Source: Rubrivivax albus (GTDB lineage Bacteria; Pseudomonadota; Gammaproteobacteria; Burkholderiales; Burkholderiaceae_C). Taken from it: a stretch of 64,000 nt of DNA. The translations under genes and the position numbers were made by a program. How positions within the stretch are numbered: the first letter of the stretch is position 1; each line of letters opens with the position of its first letter. Shown here piece by piece: positions 18,708 through 29,900 of this stretch. The notes beneath the pieces were generated by a model. That model worked only from the letters and a program-made list of their open reading frames with translations, was not told where the DNA came from and ran no database searches. The stretch lies in assembly GCF_004016515.1 (NCBI RefSeq), contig NZ_SACT01000001.1:1240001-1304000 (forward strand), read 5' to 3'.

Positions 18708-21700
18708 ATGAACGCCTTCACCACCTTCGTCTTCACGCCGGCCGGGCTCGGGCACGCAGACCTCGCCATCGCCGCCAGCCGGGCGGGCGCCGTTGGTATC
18801 TACAACGCCGAGTTCGACGACGGCACGGCCGCAGCCCGGCAGGCGCTGGCGAGACTGGCACAACTCGGGCGCGGTGACATTGGCCTCAAGCTCGATGCGA
18901 TCGACGATGCGCTGGCCTCCGATGTGGCCGTGCTGGCCGCTCGCCGCGGGGGCCTGTGGATGGTCGTGGACCTGCCGTTGCTGGCCACGCACGCCGGCGT
19001 CGTTGCCGGTTGGCGCCAGGCCGGCGTGCGCGTGCTGGCCGAAGTGCGCCATGCCACCGCCTTGCCCGCCGGCGCCGAGGCGCAGATCGATGGCCTGGTG
19101 GTCAAGGGCAACGAGGCGCCGGGCCTGGTGGGCGAGGATGCCAGCTTCATCCTGCTTCAGAAGTGGCTGCGGGCCACCCAGCTGCCGCTGGTGCTTCGCG
19201 GCGGGCTGACGCCGGCCGTGGCGGCCGCCATCCACGCTGTCGGTGCCGCTGGCGGCGTGCTGGAGTCGCAGCTGCTGCTGCTCGACGAAGTTTGCCTGCC
19301 GGACCTGCTGCGGCAGACCCTGGGCAGCCTGTCGGGCAGCGAGACCGTCGCCGTGGGCGATGGCGAGGCCGGCGACTACCTGCGCGTGCTGGTGCGCCCG
19401 GCGTTCGCCGCGGCGCGCCGCTTCGTGACGGAGGGCGAAGGCCTGCGGGCCGATGCCTTGCGTGCCCGCATGGTCGGACATGCGGGCTGGCAGTCTCCGG
19501 CGGAGGGCCTGCTGCCGATCGGGCAGGAGGTCGTCTTCGCGGCCGCCTGGCGGCGCCGCCACGGCAGCCTGGCCGGCATCCTGGGCGCCATCCGGCAGGC
19601 CATCGACGCGCAGCCGGCGCTGGCCCGCGCCCAACCCGTGCTGCGGGAGCACGGCCCGCTGGCCGAGGCCCTGGGCATCCGCTACCCGGTGGTGCAGGGC
19701 CCGATGACCCGCGTGTCCGACAGCGCGGAGTTCGCCCGCGCCGTGGCCGAGGGCGGTGCGCTGCCGATGATCGCCTTCGCGATGCTCAAGGGCCAGGCGC
19801 TGGAACAGCTCCTCGTACGCACGACGGAACTGCTCGGCGACCGCGCCTGGGGCATCGGCCTGCTGGGCTTCGCGCCGCAGGCGCTGCTCGACGAGCAACT
19901 GGCCATCGCCACCCGCTTCGGACCGCGCTACGCGATCATCGCCGGCGGCCGGCCCGACCAGGCGGTGCACCTGGAGCGTGCGGGCGTCGCCACCTACCTG
20001 CACGTGCCGTCGGCCAACCTGATCCCCGGTTTCCTGGCCGAGGGTGCACGACGTTTCATCTTCGAAGGCCGTGAGTGCGGCGGCCACATCGGCCCGCTGT
20101 CCAGCTTCGTGCTCTGGAGCACGATGGTCGACAAGCTGACCGATGAACTCGGCACCGGCAAGGTGCCGGCGGCCGACGTGGAACTGCTGTTCGCCGGTGG
20201 CGTGCACGACGCGCTGTCCTCGGCCATGCTGCAGGTGCTGGTGGCACCGCTGGCCGCGGCCGGCGCGCGCGTGGGGGTGCTGATGGGCAGCGCCTACCTG
20301 TTCACGCGCGAGATCGTCGACAGCGGCGCCATCGTCGAGCCCTTCCAGCAGGCCGTGATCGCGTGCGACCACACGGTGAACCTGGAGTCCGGCCCCGGGC
20401 ACGCCAGCCGCTGCGCCTACACGCCATTCGCCGCCGACTTCTTCCGCGAGCGCCAGCGCCTGAAGCGCGAGGGCGTTCCCGGCGACGAGAGCCGCCGCGT
20501 GCTCGACGACCTCATCCTGGGCCGTCTGCGCATCGCCAGCAAGGGCACCAAGCGCGAAGGCCTGAACGCGCCGCTGCAGCGGCTGGACCCGCAGCAGCAG
20601 CTGGCCGAGGGCATGTACATGCTTGGCCAGGTCGCGACACTGCGCAGCGCGGTGACCGACATCGCCAGCCTGCACGCGGAAGTCACCGACGGCGCCGCCG
20701 CGCTGCTGGCCACCGACGAGGTGCTGCCCGCGGCCACGGAGCCGGCGCTGCCGCCGGCGGACATCGCCATCATCGGCGTGGCCTGCGTCGTGCCGCAGGC
20801 CAACGACGCGCCGGCCTTCTGGCAGAACATCCTCGAGCGCGTCGACGCGATCACCGAGATCCCGTCGCACCGCTGGGACTGGCGCTTGTACTTCGACCCT
20901 GACCGCAAGGCCAAGGACAAGGTCTACTCGAAGTGGGGCGGTTTCCTCGACGACCTGCCGTTCGACCCCACGCGCTACGGCATGCCGCCGAAGTCCATCC
21001 AGGCCGTCGACCCGATGCAGCTGATGGGCCTGGAAGTGGCCCGCCGCACGCTGGCCGATGCCGGCTACGCCGACCGCGCCTTCGACCGCGAACGCGCCTC
21101 CGTCATCGTCGGTGCCAGCGGCGGCGCCGGCGACTATGGCCTGCAGTACGGCCTGCGCTCGGAACTGCCGCGCTTCACCGGCGACCTGCCGGCCGAGGTG
21201 GCGGCGCGGCTGCCGGAATGGAGCGAGGACTCCTTCGCCGGCATCCTGCCCAACGTCGTGGCCGGGCGCATCGCCAACCGGTTGAACTTCGGTGGCATCA
21301 ACCTGGCGGTGGACGCCGCCTGCGCCTCGTCGCTGGCGGCCGTCTACCAGGGCGTGACCGAGCTGGTGGCCGGCCGCAGCGACCTCGTCATCGCCGGCGG
21401 CGTGGACACCGTGCAGGGCCCGTTCGGTTACCTGTGCTTCAGCAAGACCCAGGCGCTGTCGCCGCGCGGGCGCTGTTCCACCTTCGACGCCGAGGGCGAC
21501 GGCATCGTGATCAGCGAAGGCATCGCGATGGTGGCGCTCAAGCGCCTGGCCGACGCCGAACGCGATGGCGACCGCATCTACGCCGTGATCAAGGGCGTGG
21601 GCGCCAGCAGCGACGGTAACGCCAAGGGCCTGACGGCGCCGCTGCCGGCGGGGCAGCTGCGCGCGATGCGTCGCGCCTACCGCATGGCCGGCTTCGGGCC

Positions 21701-24700
21701 GTCGACGGTTGGCCTGTTCGAGGCCCACGGCACGGGCACCGTGGCTGGCGACACCGCCGAGCTGGAAAGCACGACGCGGCTGATCCGGGAGGAGGGCGCC
21801 AGGCCCCGGCAGGCGGTGATCGGCTCGGTCAAGACCAACATCGGCCACACCAAGGCCACGGCGGGTGTGGCCGGCATGGTGAAGGCCGCGCTGGCGCTGC
21901 GGCACCGCGTGCTGCCGCCGCACCGCAACGTGCAGCGGCCCAACGCCGTGCTCGCCGACCCGGACGCGCCCTTGTACCTGCTGGAGGCACCGATGCCCTG
22001 GCTGGCTGGCGTGCATCCGCGGCGCGCGGCCTGCAGTGCGTTCGGCTTCGGCGGCACCAACTTCCACGTCGTGCTCGAGGAGTACGCCGGCGAGTACCGT
22101 GACTGGCTGCGCGCCCCGGCGGCCGACCGCTGGAGCGCCGAGCTGCTGCTGTGGAGCGAGGCCGATGCCGAGGCGCTGGCTGCGCGCCTGGAAGCGCTGC
22201 AACCCCGGCTCGCGGCGGTATCCGGCATCGAGCTGCGTGACCTGGCGGCCAGCCTGGCGGCGCGCTTCCAGCCACGCGGTCGCACCGCTGCGATCGTCGC
22301 GCGGAGCGTGGAGGATCTGGGCAGCAAGCTCGCTGCGGCGGTGGCCAAGCTGCGCGGCGATGCGCGCCCGCTGCCGCCCGGCGTGCACCTGGGCGAGGGC
22401 ACCACGCCTGCGGGCAAGGTGGCCGTGCTGTTCTCGGGCCAGGGCTCGCAGTACCCCGACATGCTGCGCGAGCCGGCGCTGCACTTCGAGGCCTTGCGCA
22501 GCGCCCTGGAGGAAGCTGACGAGGCCCTGGCGGCCGACTTCGCCGAGCGCTTCGGTGCCGGCACACGGCTGAGCGAATTCGTCTTTCCGCGGGGCGCCTA
22601 CGACGACGCGACCAAGGACGCCGCGCGGCGCCGGCTGACGGGCACCGACGTGGCCCAGCCCGCGCTGGGCGCCATCGAGGTCGGGCTCTGGCGCCTGCTG
22701 CGCGGGCTTGGGCTGCCGGTGGACATGGTGGCCGGCCACAGCTATGGCGAGTTCGTCGCGCTGCACGCCGCCGGTGCGATCGACTTCGCGTCGCTGATGC
22801 AACTGTCGGCGGCCCGCGGCCGCTTCATCGTCGACGCGGCGAAGGCCGAAGGCGCCGAACTGGGCACCATGGCGGCGGTCAGTGCCCCGCGCAAGGACGT
22901 CGAGGACGCCATCGCCGACCTGGAAGGCGTGATCATCGCCAACCACAACGCGCCGACGCAGAGCATCCTGTCGGGCACGCGCGAAGCGGTGCAGGCCGCA
23001 TCGGCCAAGCTGCAGCAGGCCGGGCTGGAGGTCACGCCAATCCCGGTGGCGGCGGCCTTCCACTCTGTGCTCGTGCGGCCGGCGCAGGCCGCACTGTCGG
23101 CGCAGATCGAGGCCACGCCCTGGGCGCCTGCCATGCTGCCGGTGTACAGCAACACCACGGCGCGGCCGCATGCCGCCGACGTGGTGCGGGTGAAGAAGCA
23201 GATGGCCGAGCACCTGGTGCGGCCTGTCGAATGGGTGGCCGAGGTCGAGGCGATGGCCGACGACGGTGCCACGCTGTTCGTCGAACTCGGGCCGAAGGCC
23301 GTGCTGGCGCGGCTGGCCGGCCGCATCCTGCATGGGCGGCCGCACCTGGCGGTGGCGATGGACGACGGCAGTGGCCTGCCCGGCCTGTTGTCCGGCCTGG
23401 CTCAGCTGGTCTGCGCCGGGGTCCCGCTGGCCGTGACGAAGCTGTTCGAAGGCCGCGACTGCCGGCTGGGCGACCCGGCCGATCCGGTGGCGCTGCGCCT
23501 GCCGACCCCCGTGTCCCCGCACGCCTGGATGCTCAACGGCAGCGGCGCCCGCCGCGCCAGCGAACCGGTGCGGCAGATCGGCGTCACGTTGGAGCAGGCG
23601 GCGTCCGTACCGCCGCCCGCACAGCCTGCGGCGATGCCGGCAACGTCTGCGCTGCCACCATCTGCCATGCCAACTGCCTCGGCGCCGGCCGCCTCGCCGG
23701 CGTTGTCCCCTGTCACCCCCCCCTGGAGAAAAGGTCGATCCATGGACGAACGACGACATCCCTCCGGACCAGCGGACCCGTCCGTCATGTCCGACTATTT
23801 CGCCACGATGCGCCAGTTCCTGGAGACCCAGGAGCGCGTGATGGCCAGCTTCCTGGGTGCCGACATGGCACCGGCCCGGCCGGCGCTGCGCATGTCGCGG
23901 GCCATCACCGCGGCCCTGCCGCGCGTGGCCGAGGTGCCGGCGCCCGCGGTCGTGGTGCCGCCGGTCCCTGCCGTGCAGGCGCCGGTGGCGTCAGCGCCGG
24001 TCACGGTGGCACCTGCCCCGGCGCCCGCGGCCGTCGCCCCGGTGCCGGTGGCGCCGGTTCCCACAGCCCCGGCGCCGGTGGCCGCGCCTGCGCCTGCGGC
24101 GGCAGGCGAAGGCCTGACACGCGCCAAGCTGGTCGACCTGCTGCTGGCCATCGTCGAGGACAAGACCGGCTACCCGCGCGACATGGTGGGCCTGGACCAG
24201 AACCTCGAGGCCGACCTGGGCATCGACTCGATCAAGCGCATCGAGGTGGTCGGCGCGCTGCTGCAACAGCTGCCGGCCGCGCACCGCGACGCGCTGACCG
24301 ACAAGCGCAGCCAGCTCAACACCCAGTCCACGCTCAACGGGATGCTGGACCTGGTGGCCGCGGCCGAAGTGGGAGGCGCCGTCGCCGTCCCTTTTGATCG
24401 TGCCGGGGGGGAGTCACGGGTCGACGACCGCACTGCGGTCGCCGGCCACCCGCCCCGGCAGGTCATGCAAGCCGTCGCCGAGCCGATCCCGGCCGGCGCC
24501 GGCACCGTTCTCGCGGCGGGCCGCTACGTGCTGACACGTGATACCGCTGGTGTGGCCGATGCACTGGCGGGCCTGCTGCAGGCGCAGGGCCGCAGCGTCG
24601 CCATCGTCGATGCCAACCTGGCCGACGAAGCCGCGCTCGACGCCTGGGCGCAAGCCCTTGGCGATGCGCCGGCGGCCGGGGTGCTGCACCTCGCCGCCCT

Positions 24701-26924
24701 GGCCTCGCCGGGGCTGGGCGATTCCCCCGATGGCTGGCGGTCTGCGCTGCTGCGGCACGAGAAGTCCCTGTTCCTGCTGCTGAACCGACTCGACGGCCGG
24801 CTCGCGGCCGATGGCCATGTGCTGGCGGCCACCGACCTGGGGGGTCTGTTCGGCCGCGACGGCACGTTAGGCCAGGGCCTGCGACTCGTCGGCGGCGCGG
24901 TGGGGGCGTTGAAGTCCTACGGCGAGGAACGACCCACCTTGCGCGTCAAGGCTGTCGATCTGGACCCGGCGCAGCCGGCCGATGCGCAGGCCCGGGCTCT
25001 GTTCGACGAACTGCGCCTCGACGGTGGCCGGCAGGAGGTCGGCTACCCGGGTGGTCTGCGCACCACCTTCCGCAGCGTGGGTGTGGCGGTCACAGCGGAC
25101 CCGTCGCGCGAGGCCGCGCTGCACGACCTGGTTGTCCTCGCCACCGGCGGGGCGCGCGGCATCACCGCCGAGGTCCTGCGTGAACTGGCGGCCCCGGGCA
25201 GCACGCTGGTGCTGACCGGCCGCAGCCGCCTGGTCGAGGTCGAGGCCGCCGACACCGCCGCCTGCGCAGACGCGGCGGCGCTGCGACAGCACTTCGTCGC
25301 TCAGGTGCGTGCCGGAGCGCTCAAACTCACCCCCGGCGAGATCCAGCGCCAGGTGCAGGGCGTGCTCGACCAGCGCGAGATGCGTGCCAACCTCGAGGCG
25401 CTGCGCGCCGCCGGCGCGACGGTGGAATACCACCCGGTGGACGTCACCGACGCAGTGGCCGTCGCCGCGCTGGTGGCCGACGTGGTGCACCGCCATGGCC
25501 GTGTCGACGGCGTCGTGCACGGGGCCGGTGTCATCGAGGACAAGCGCCTGGCCGACAAGCGCGGCGACTCCTGGTCGCGCGTGGTCGAGACCAAGGTGCT
25601 GGGCCTGCTCGCCCTGGTGCAGGCGCTTGGCGCAAAGGCACCGAAGTTCTTCGCCGCCTTCAGCTCGGTGGCCGGGCGCTACGGCAACAGCGGTCAGTCG
25701 GACTACGCGACGGCCAACGAACTGATGAACCGGCTCTGCACGGCGCTGCAGGCCCGCTGGGGCAAAGACACGGTCGTGAGCGCCATGTGCTGGGGGCCGT
25801 GGGGCCCGACCTCCACCGGCGCCGGCATGGTGACGGCCGAGACCGAGGCCAAGTTCGCTGCCAAGGGCGTGCGGCTGGTGTCGGCGTCGCTCGGCCGCCG
25901 GTTGTTCCGCAGCGAGCTGGCGCGTGCCGCGGGCGGGGCGGTCGAGGTCGTGTTCGGCGAGGCCGACTGGGAACGCCACGAGGCCGCCAAGGGCGTGATC
26001 CGCCGTGCACCGGCGCTGGCGCCGCTGCTCGGCGCCACCGAACCGTCGTCGCTGCCCACAGGGGAACGTCTGGTGCCGGTGCGGCTGGACCCGACGCGCC
26101 ATCTGTACCTTCAGGAGCACGCCCTCGACAACCGCTACGTGCTGCCCGCCGCCGCAGCCCTGGAGATCGTGGCGGAAGCCGCCGCGGCGCTGTGGCCCGG
26201 CTGGAAAGTGACCGAGGTGCACGAACACCGGCTGATGAAGGGCGTCGAGCTCGACGCCGCCGGCCGGGCGCTGCGCGTCTTCCTCAGCCCGCCGCCCTAC
26301 GGCAGCAGCGAAGGCTTCGAGGTCAGCGCGCAGCTGCAGAGCGAAATCGCCCCGGACCGCTGGCTCACGCACTACCGCGCCACCGTGCGGCTGGAGCAGG
26401 TCTGGCCGGCACCGGCGCCGATGCCGCGCGTGCACCACGGCGAGCGCACGCTGAGCACGGCACAGGCCTACGGCGAGTGGCTGTTCCATGGTCCGCGGTT
26501 CCAGGTCATCACGGCCTTCGATGGGCTCTCGGCGCAGGGGGCGGCGGCCCAGGTGGTCTCCACCCACCCGTCCCGCTGGCTGGCGCACGAGGCGGCCGAC
26601 GGGCCGGGCTGGGTGTTCGACCCGGCGCTGCTGGACGCCGCGGCGCAGATGGCCTGGCTCTGGGCGCGTGCCTTCCGCGACGAATCGGCCCTGCCGGCGC
26701 GCTTCGGCCGCGTGGTGCGCTACCGCGACCGGCTGCCTGAGCGCCTGCACATGGAGTACCAGCGCGTGGCCGCCGAAGACCCCACGCTGGTGCGCGGCCA
26801 TGTCACCTTCTTCGATGCCGACGGCGTACCGGTGCTCGCCGTCGAGGAGCTCGACAGCATCGCCAGCGCCGCGCTGAACCGCCTGGGCGGCACGGCCCGC
26901 ACTGCGGAAGAACCCGCCTCATGA
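18708..26924 (+). CDS. Megasynthase 1: ER-like/KS/AT/ACP/KR/DH
   Basis: Multidomain iterative polyketide or Pfa-type fatty acid synthase of 2738 residues. Residues 1-310 look like a degenerate flavin TIM barrel. Residues 312-660 form a nitronate-monooxygenase/PfaD-like barrel with GRECGGHIGP, a candidate enoylreductase. The KS (684-1125) has Cys872, His1007 and His1047; the AT (about 1240-1590) has GHSYGE with Ser1345. One ACP (LGIDSIKR, Ser1841) follows an Ala/Pro linker, then a KR (about 2050-2370; ATGGARGI, YATANE) and a hot-dog DH with His2471 and Asp2643. There is no thioesterase. The start at 18708 is chosen by protein similarity; a GTG 51 bases upstream is possible. An internal RBS/ATG lies at 23742. 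The stop overlaps the next gene (ATGA). Confidence 0.93.
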   Translation: MNAFTTFVFTPAGLGHADLAIAASRAGAVGIYNAEFDDGTAAARQALARLAQLGRGDIGLKLDAIDDALASDVAVLAARRGGLWMVVDLPLLATHAGVVAGWRQAGVRVLAEVRHATALPAGAEAQIDGLVVKGNEAPGLVGEDASFILLQKWLRATQLPLVLRGGLTPAVAAAIHAVGAAGGVLESQLLLLDEVCLPDLLRQTLGSLSGSETVAVGDGEAGDYLRVLVRPAFAAARRFVTEGEGLRADALRARMVGHAGWQSPAEGLLPIGQEVVFAAAWRRRHGSLAGILGAIRQAIDAQPALARAQPVLREHGPLAEALGIRYPVVQGPMTRVSDSAEFARAVAEGGALPMIAFAMLKGQALEQLLVRTTELLGDRAWGIGLLGFAPQALLDEQLAIATRFGPRYAIIAGGRPDQAVHLERAGVATYLHVPSANLIPGFLAEGARRFIFEGRECGGHIGPLSSFVLWSTMVDKLTDELGTGKVPAADVELLFAGGVHDALSSAMLQVLVAPLAAAGARVGVLMGSAYLFTREIVDSGAIVEPFQQAVIACDHTVNLESGPGHASRCAYTPFAADFFRERQRLKREGVPGDESRRVLDDLILGRLRIASKGTKREGLNAPLQRLDPQQQLAEGMYMLGQVATLRSAVTDIASLHAEVTDGAAALLATDEVLPAATEPALPPADIAIIGVACVVPQANDAPAFWQNILERVDAITEIPSHRWDWRLYFDPDRKAKDKVYSKWGGFLDDLPFDPTRYGMPPKSIQAVDPMQLMGLEVARRTLADAGYADRAFDRERASVIVGASGGAGDYGLQYGLRSELPRFTGDLPAEVAARLPEWSEDSFAGILPNVVAGRIANRLNFGGINLAVDAACASSLAAVYQGVTELVAGRSDLVIAGGVDTVQGPFGYLCFSKTQALSPRGRCSTFDAEGDGIVISEGIAMVALKRLADAERDGDRIYAVIKGVGASSDGNAKGLTAPLPAGQLRAMRRAYRMAGFGPSTVGLFEAHGTGTVAGDTAELESTTRLIREEGARPRQAVIGSVKTNIGHTKATAGVAGMVKAALALRHRVLPPHRNVQRPNAVLADPDAPLYLLEAPMPWLAGVHPRRAACSAFGFGGTNFHVVLEEYAGEYRDWLRAPAADRWSAELLLWSEADAEALAARLEALQPRLAAVSGIELRDLAASLAARFQPRGRTAAIVARSVEDLGSKLAAAVAKLRGDARPLPPGVHLGEGTTPAGKVAVLFSGQGSQYPDMLREPALHFEALRSALEEADEALAADFAERFGAGTRLSEFVFPRGAYDDATKDAARRRLTGTDVAQPALGAIEVGLWRLLRGLGLPVDMVAGHSYGEFVALHAAGAIDFASLMQLSAARGRFIVDAAKAEGAELGTMAAVSAPRKDVEDAIADLEGVIIANHNAPTQSILSGTREAVQAASAKLQQAGLEVTPIPVAAAFHSVLVRPAQAALSAQIEATPWAPAMLPVYSNTTARPHAADVVRVKKQMAEHLVRPVEWVAEVEAMADDGATLFVELGPKAVLARLAGRILHGRPHLAVAMDDGSGLPGLLSGLAQLVCAGVPLAVTKLFEGRDCRLGDPADPVALRLPTPVSPHAWMLNGSGARRASEPVRQIGVTLEQAASVPPPAQPAAMPATSALPPSAMPTASAPAASPALSPVTPPWRKGRSMDERRHPSGPADPSVMSDYFATMRQFLETQERVMASFLGADMAPARPALRMSRAITAALPRVAEVPAPAVVVPPVPAVQAPVASAPVTVAPAPAPAAVAPVPVAPVPTAPAPVAAPAPAAAGEGLTRAKLVDLLLAIVEDKTGYPRDMVGLDQNLEADLGIDSIKRIEVVGALLQQLPAAHRDALTDKRSQLNTQSTLNGMLDLVAAAEVGGAVAVPFDRAGGESRVDDRTAVAGHPPRQVMQAVAEPIPAGAGTVLAAGRYVLTRDTAGVADALAGLLQAQGRSVAIVDANLADEAALDAWAQALGDAPAAGVLHLAALASPGLGDSPDGWRSALLRHEKSLFLLLNRLDGRLAADGHVLAATDLGGLFGRDGTLGQGLRLVGGAVGALKSYGEERPTLRVKAVDLDPAQPADAQARALFDELRLDGGRQEVGYPGGLRTTFRSVGVAVTADPSREAALHDLVVLATGGARGITAEVLRELAAPGSTLVLTGRSRLVEVEAADTAACADAAALRQHFVAQVRAGALKLTPGEIQRQVQGVLDQREMRANLEALRAAGATVEYHPVDVTDAVAVAALVADVVHRHGRVDGVVHGAGVIEDKRLADKRGDSWSRVVETKVLGLLALVQALGAKAPKFFAAFSSVAGRYGNSGQSDYATANELMNRLCTALQARWGKDTVVSAMCWGPWGPTSTGAGMVTAETEAKFAAKGVRLVSASLGRRLFRSELARAAGGAVEVVFGEADWERHEAAKGVIRRAPALAPLLGATEPSSLPTGERLVPVRLDPTRHLYLQEHALDNRYVLPAAAALEIVAEAAAALWPGWKVTEVHEHRLMKGVELDAAGRALRVFLSPPPYGSSEGFEVSAQLQSEIAPDRWLTHYRATVRLEQVWPAPAPMPRVHHGERTLSTAQAYGEWLFHGPRFQVITAFDGLSAQGAAAQVVSTHPSRWLAHEAADGPGWVFDPALLDAAAQMAWLWARAFRDESALPARFGRVVRYRDRLPERLHMEYQRVAAEDPTLVRGHVTFFDADGVPVLAVEELDSIASAALNRLGGTARTAEEPAS
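23716..23744 (+). promoter_or_regulatory. C8 tract, internal RBS and in-frame ATG in megasynthase 1
   Basis: Eight consecutive C residues (23716-23723) are followed by GGAGAAAAGG (23725-23734) and an in-frame ATG at 23742, just before the linker that leads to the ACP. The site divides ER/KS/AT from ACP/KR/DH. A one-base change in the C run would split the frame, leaving the second half with its own ribosome-binding site. It may mark an old gene boundary, a slippage site, or a sequencing-sensitive position. Confidence 0.5.
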
Positions 26925-29900
26925 GCGAAGCCACGCCCGTCGCCATCATCGGCATGGCCTGCACCTTCGCGCAGGCGCCGGACCTGCGCACGTTCTGGAA
27001 CAACATCCTGGCCAAGGTGGACGCCATCGGCGAGCCGGTGCCGAACTGGGACGCGCAGCGCTACCTCGACGCGGGCCGCATCAAGACCCAGTACGGCGGC
27101 TACCTGAAGGACCTGTACCGCTTCGACCCTCGCGCGTTCGGCATCATGCCGAACTCGATGGACGGTGGCGAACCGGACCAGTTCCTGGCGCTGAAGATCG
27201 CCGCCGAGGCGCTGGCCGATGCCGGCTACCTCGGCCCGCACGCCGACCACACCGACACCGGTGTCATCCTGGGCCACAGCACCTACCTGCACCGCGGGCA
27301 GGTGACGGTGATCCAGACCGACATCGTCATCGACCAGACCATGGCGCTGGTCGAGGCGGCGATGCCGCACCTCACGGCCGAGCAGCGTGCCGAGATGCGC
27401 GCCATGCTGGCGAAGAAGGTGCCGCCGATGAACGCCGACACGGCGCCCGGCCTGGTGCCCAACGTGATGACCGGGCGCATCGCCAACCGGCTCAACCTGA
27501 AGGGCCCGAACTACCTGGTCGACGCCGCCTGCTCGTCGTCGCTGCTGGCCGTGGGCGCGGCCATCGACGAACTCAGGGCAGGACGCAGCCGCATGATGCT
27601 GGCCGGTGGCGTGAACGCGTCGCTGCCGGCCGACGTGACCACCATCTTCACGCAGTTGGGCGCGCTCAGCGCGCGCGGCAAGGTGCGCCCGTTCGAGGCC
27701 GGCAGCGACGGAACCCTGCTCGGCGAGGGCCTGGGTGTCGTTGTGCTCAAGCGGCTGCCCGACGCCCTGGCCGACGGCGACCGCGTCTACGGCGTGATCC
27801 GCGGTGTCGGCCAGTCCAGTGACGGCCGCGGCACCGGCCTGCTGGCACCCAGCCAGGACGGCGAGACGCTGGCCATCCGCCGCACCTACGCGGCCGCCGG
27901 CGTCGACCCGCAGAGCGTGGGCCTGGTGGAGGCGCACGGCACCGGCATCCCGCTGGGCGACCGCACCGAGATCGCGTCGCTGAAGGCCGCTTTCGGCGAG
28001 CGCAGCGCGCCCATCGGCACCAAGGCGCTGGGCTCGGTGAAGTCGATGATCAGCCACTGCATCCCGGCTGCCGGCGTGGCCAGCCTGATCAAGGCCACGC
28101 TGGCGTTGCACCACCGCACGCTGCCGCCGACGCTGTGCGACGCCGTCAACCCCGAGCTCGGCATCGAGCACACGCCGTTCTATGTCAACACGCAGACCGG
28201 GCCGTGGATGGCGCGCCTGGGCGAGCCGCGGCGGGCCGGGGTCAACGCCTTCGGTTTCGGCGGCACCAATTCGCACGCCATCCTCGAGCAGGCGCCGCCC
28301 GAAGCCCGCCGACCATCGCGGCTGACCGACTGGCCGGCCGAACTGTGTGTGTTCGCGGCCGACGACGATGCGGGCCTCGTCGCCGCGCTGCAGACGCTGC
28401 GCGACGGGCTGATCCGCAACCCGTTATGGCGGCTGGCGGAAGTGGCCGCGGCCCTGGCTGCCACCGCCGCCGACGGCCCCCACCGCCTGGCCATCGTCGC
28501 CAAGGACCGTGCTGGCCTGGCCAAGGCCATCGACCAGGCGCTCAAGCGCCTGGCGGAACCGGCCACCAAGGCCAGCTGGACGGCCCGCGGCGGCGTGCAC
28601 TACAGCCGTGCGCGCGAAAGTGGCCAGCTGGCTTTTCTGTTCCCGGGTGAAGGCTCGCAGTACCCGGAGATGTTCGCTGACCTGGCGCTGTGCTTCGAAC
28701 CCATCCAGCAATGGCTGGACTTCTGGCACGGCCTGTACGACCTGCCCAGCGGCCAGACGCGCACCGACATCGTGTTCCCGAGCGCCGAGATCGACGCTAC
28801 CCGCCGGCGCGAACTGGAGCAGCGCCTGCACGACATGGACGTCGGCTCCGAGTCCGTCTTCATCGGCGGCATGGCGATGCACGAACTGCTGCAGGCCCTG
28901 GGCGTGGAGGCCGACGTGATGTTGGGCCACAGCTCCGGCGAGTCGGCCGCGCTCGGCGCCTCGGGCGCCAACCCGGCGCGCACGCCGGCCGAGCGGGCCG
29001 CCTGCATCGCCAAGCACTACGCCGTCTACGAGCGCCTGCTGGCCGACGACCAGATCCCCACCGGCGCGCTGCTGGCCGTCGGCGCGCTGCCCACCGACTC
29101 CGTCGAGGCGGAGATCTCCGCCGTGCCCGAGGTCGTGGTGGCGATGGACAACTGCGCCAACCAGATGGTGCTCTACGGCCCGCCGGCGCGCATCGCCGAG
29201 GTGCAGCAGCGGCTGACGACGCAGGGCGCGATCTGCATGCCGCTGCCCTTCGACCGCGGTTACCACACGCCAGCGTTCACGGCCGCGGCGGAAGCGTTCG
29301 GCCAGTACTACAAGGACGTCAAGCTCGGCCGCCCGCGGGTGCCGATGTACTCCTGCGCGTCGGCCGGGCGCTTCCCGGAGACGCCGGCGGCGGTGCGCAA
29401 GCTGGCCGCGGCCCAGTGGTCGGCCAAGGTGCGTTTCCGCGAGACCATCCTGCGCATGCACGACGACGGCGTGCGGCTGTTCGTCGAGGTGGGCCCGTCG
29501 GCCAAGCTCACGGCCTTCGTCAACGACATCCTGATCGACCGCGAGTTCACCGCGCTGTCGACCAACGTGCGCCGCCGCAATGGTGTCGAGCAGTTGCTGG
29601 CGGTGCTCGGCCAGCTCTGGGTGCTGGGGCGTGGTCCGGTGCTGTCACGGCTGTTCGAGGGCCGTCGCATCGATGCCATCGACCTCGCCGGCAGCCCGCC
29701 GCCCCCGCACGGCGTGCTGCTGGACAACACGCTGCCGATGATTCGGCTTGATGAAGCGGACCGGGCTCGGCTGGCGGCACTGGCCGCGCCACTGCCGCCG
29801 CCGTTGTCGGCGACGCAGGGCTCCGCATCGCCAGCGGTGGCGAGCCCCGATCCGGTGCCGGCTGCCGGGGTCGAGCCCGTCGCAGATGCTGTCGGCGACG

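Noticed and set aside
18348..23759. Very long open frame (about 1800 codons) on the minus strand, antisense to megasynthase 1
   Set aside because: The translated sequence has no domain resemblance and the extreme His/Arg/Gln/Ala bias of antisense GC-rich codons. The plus strand carries intact KS and AT motifs.
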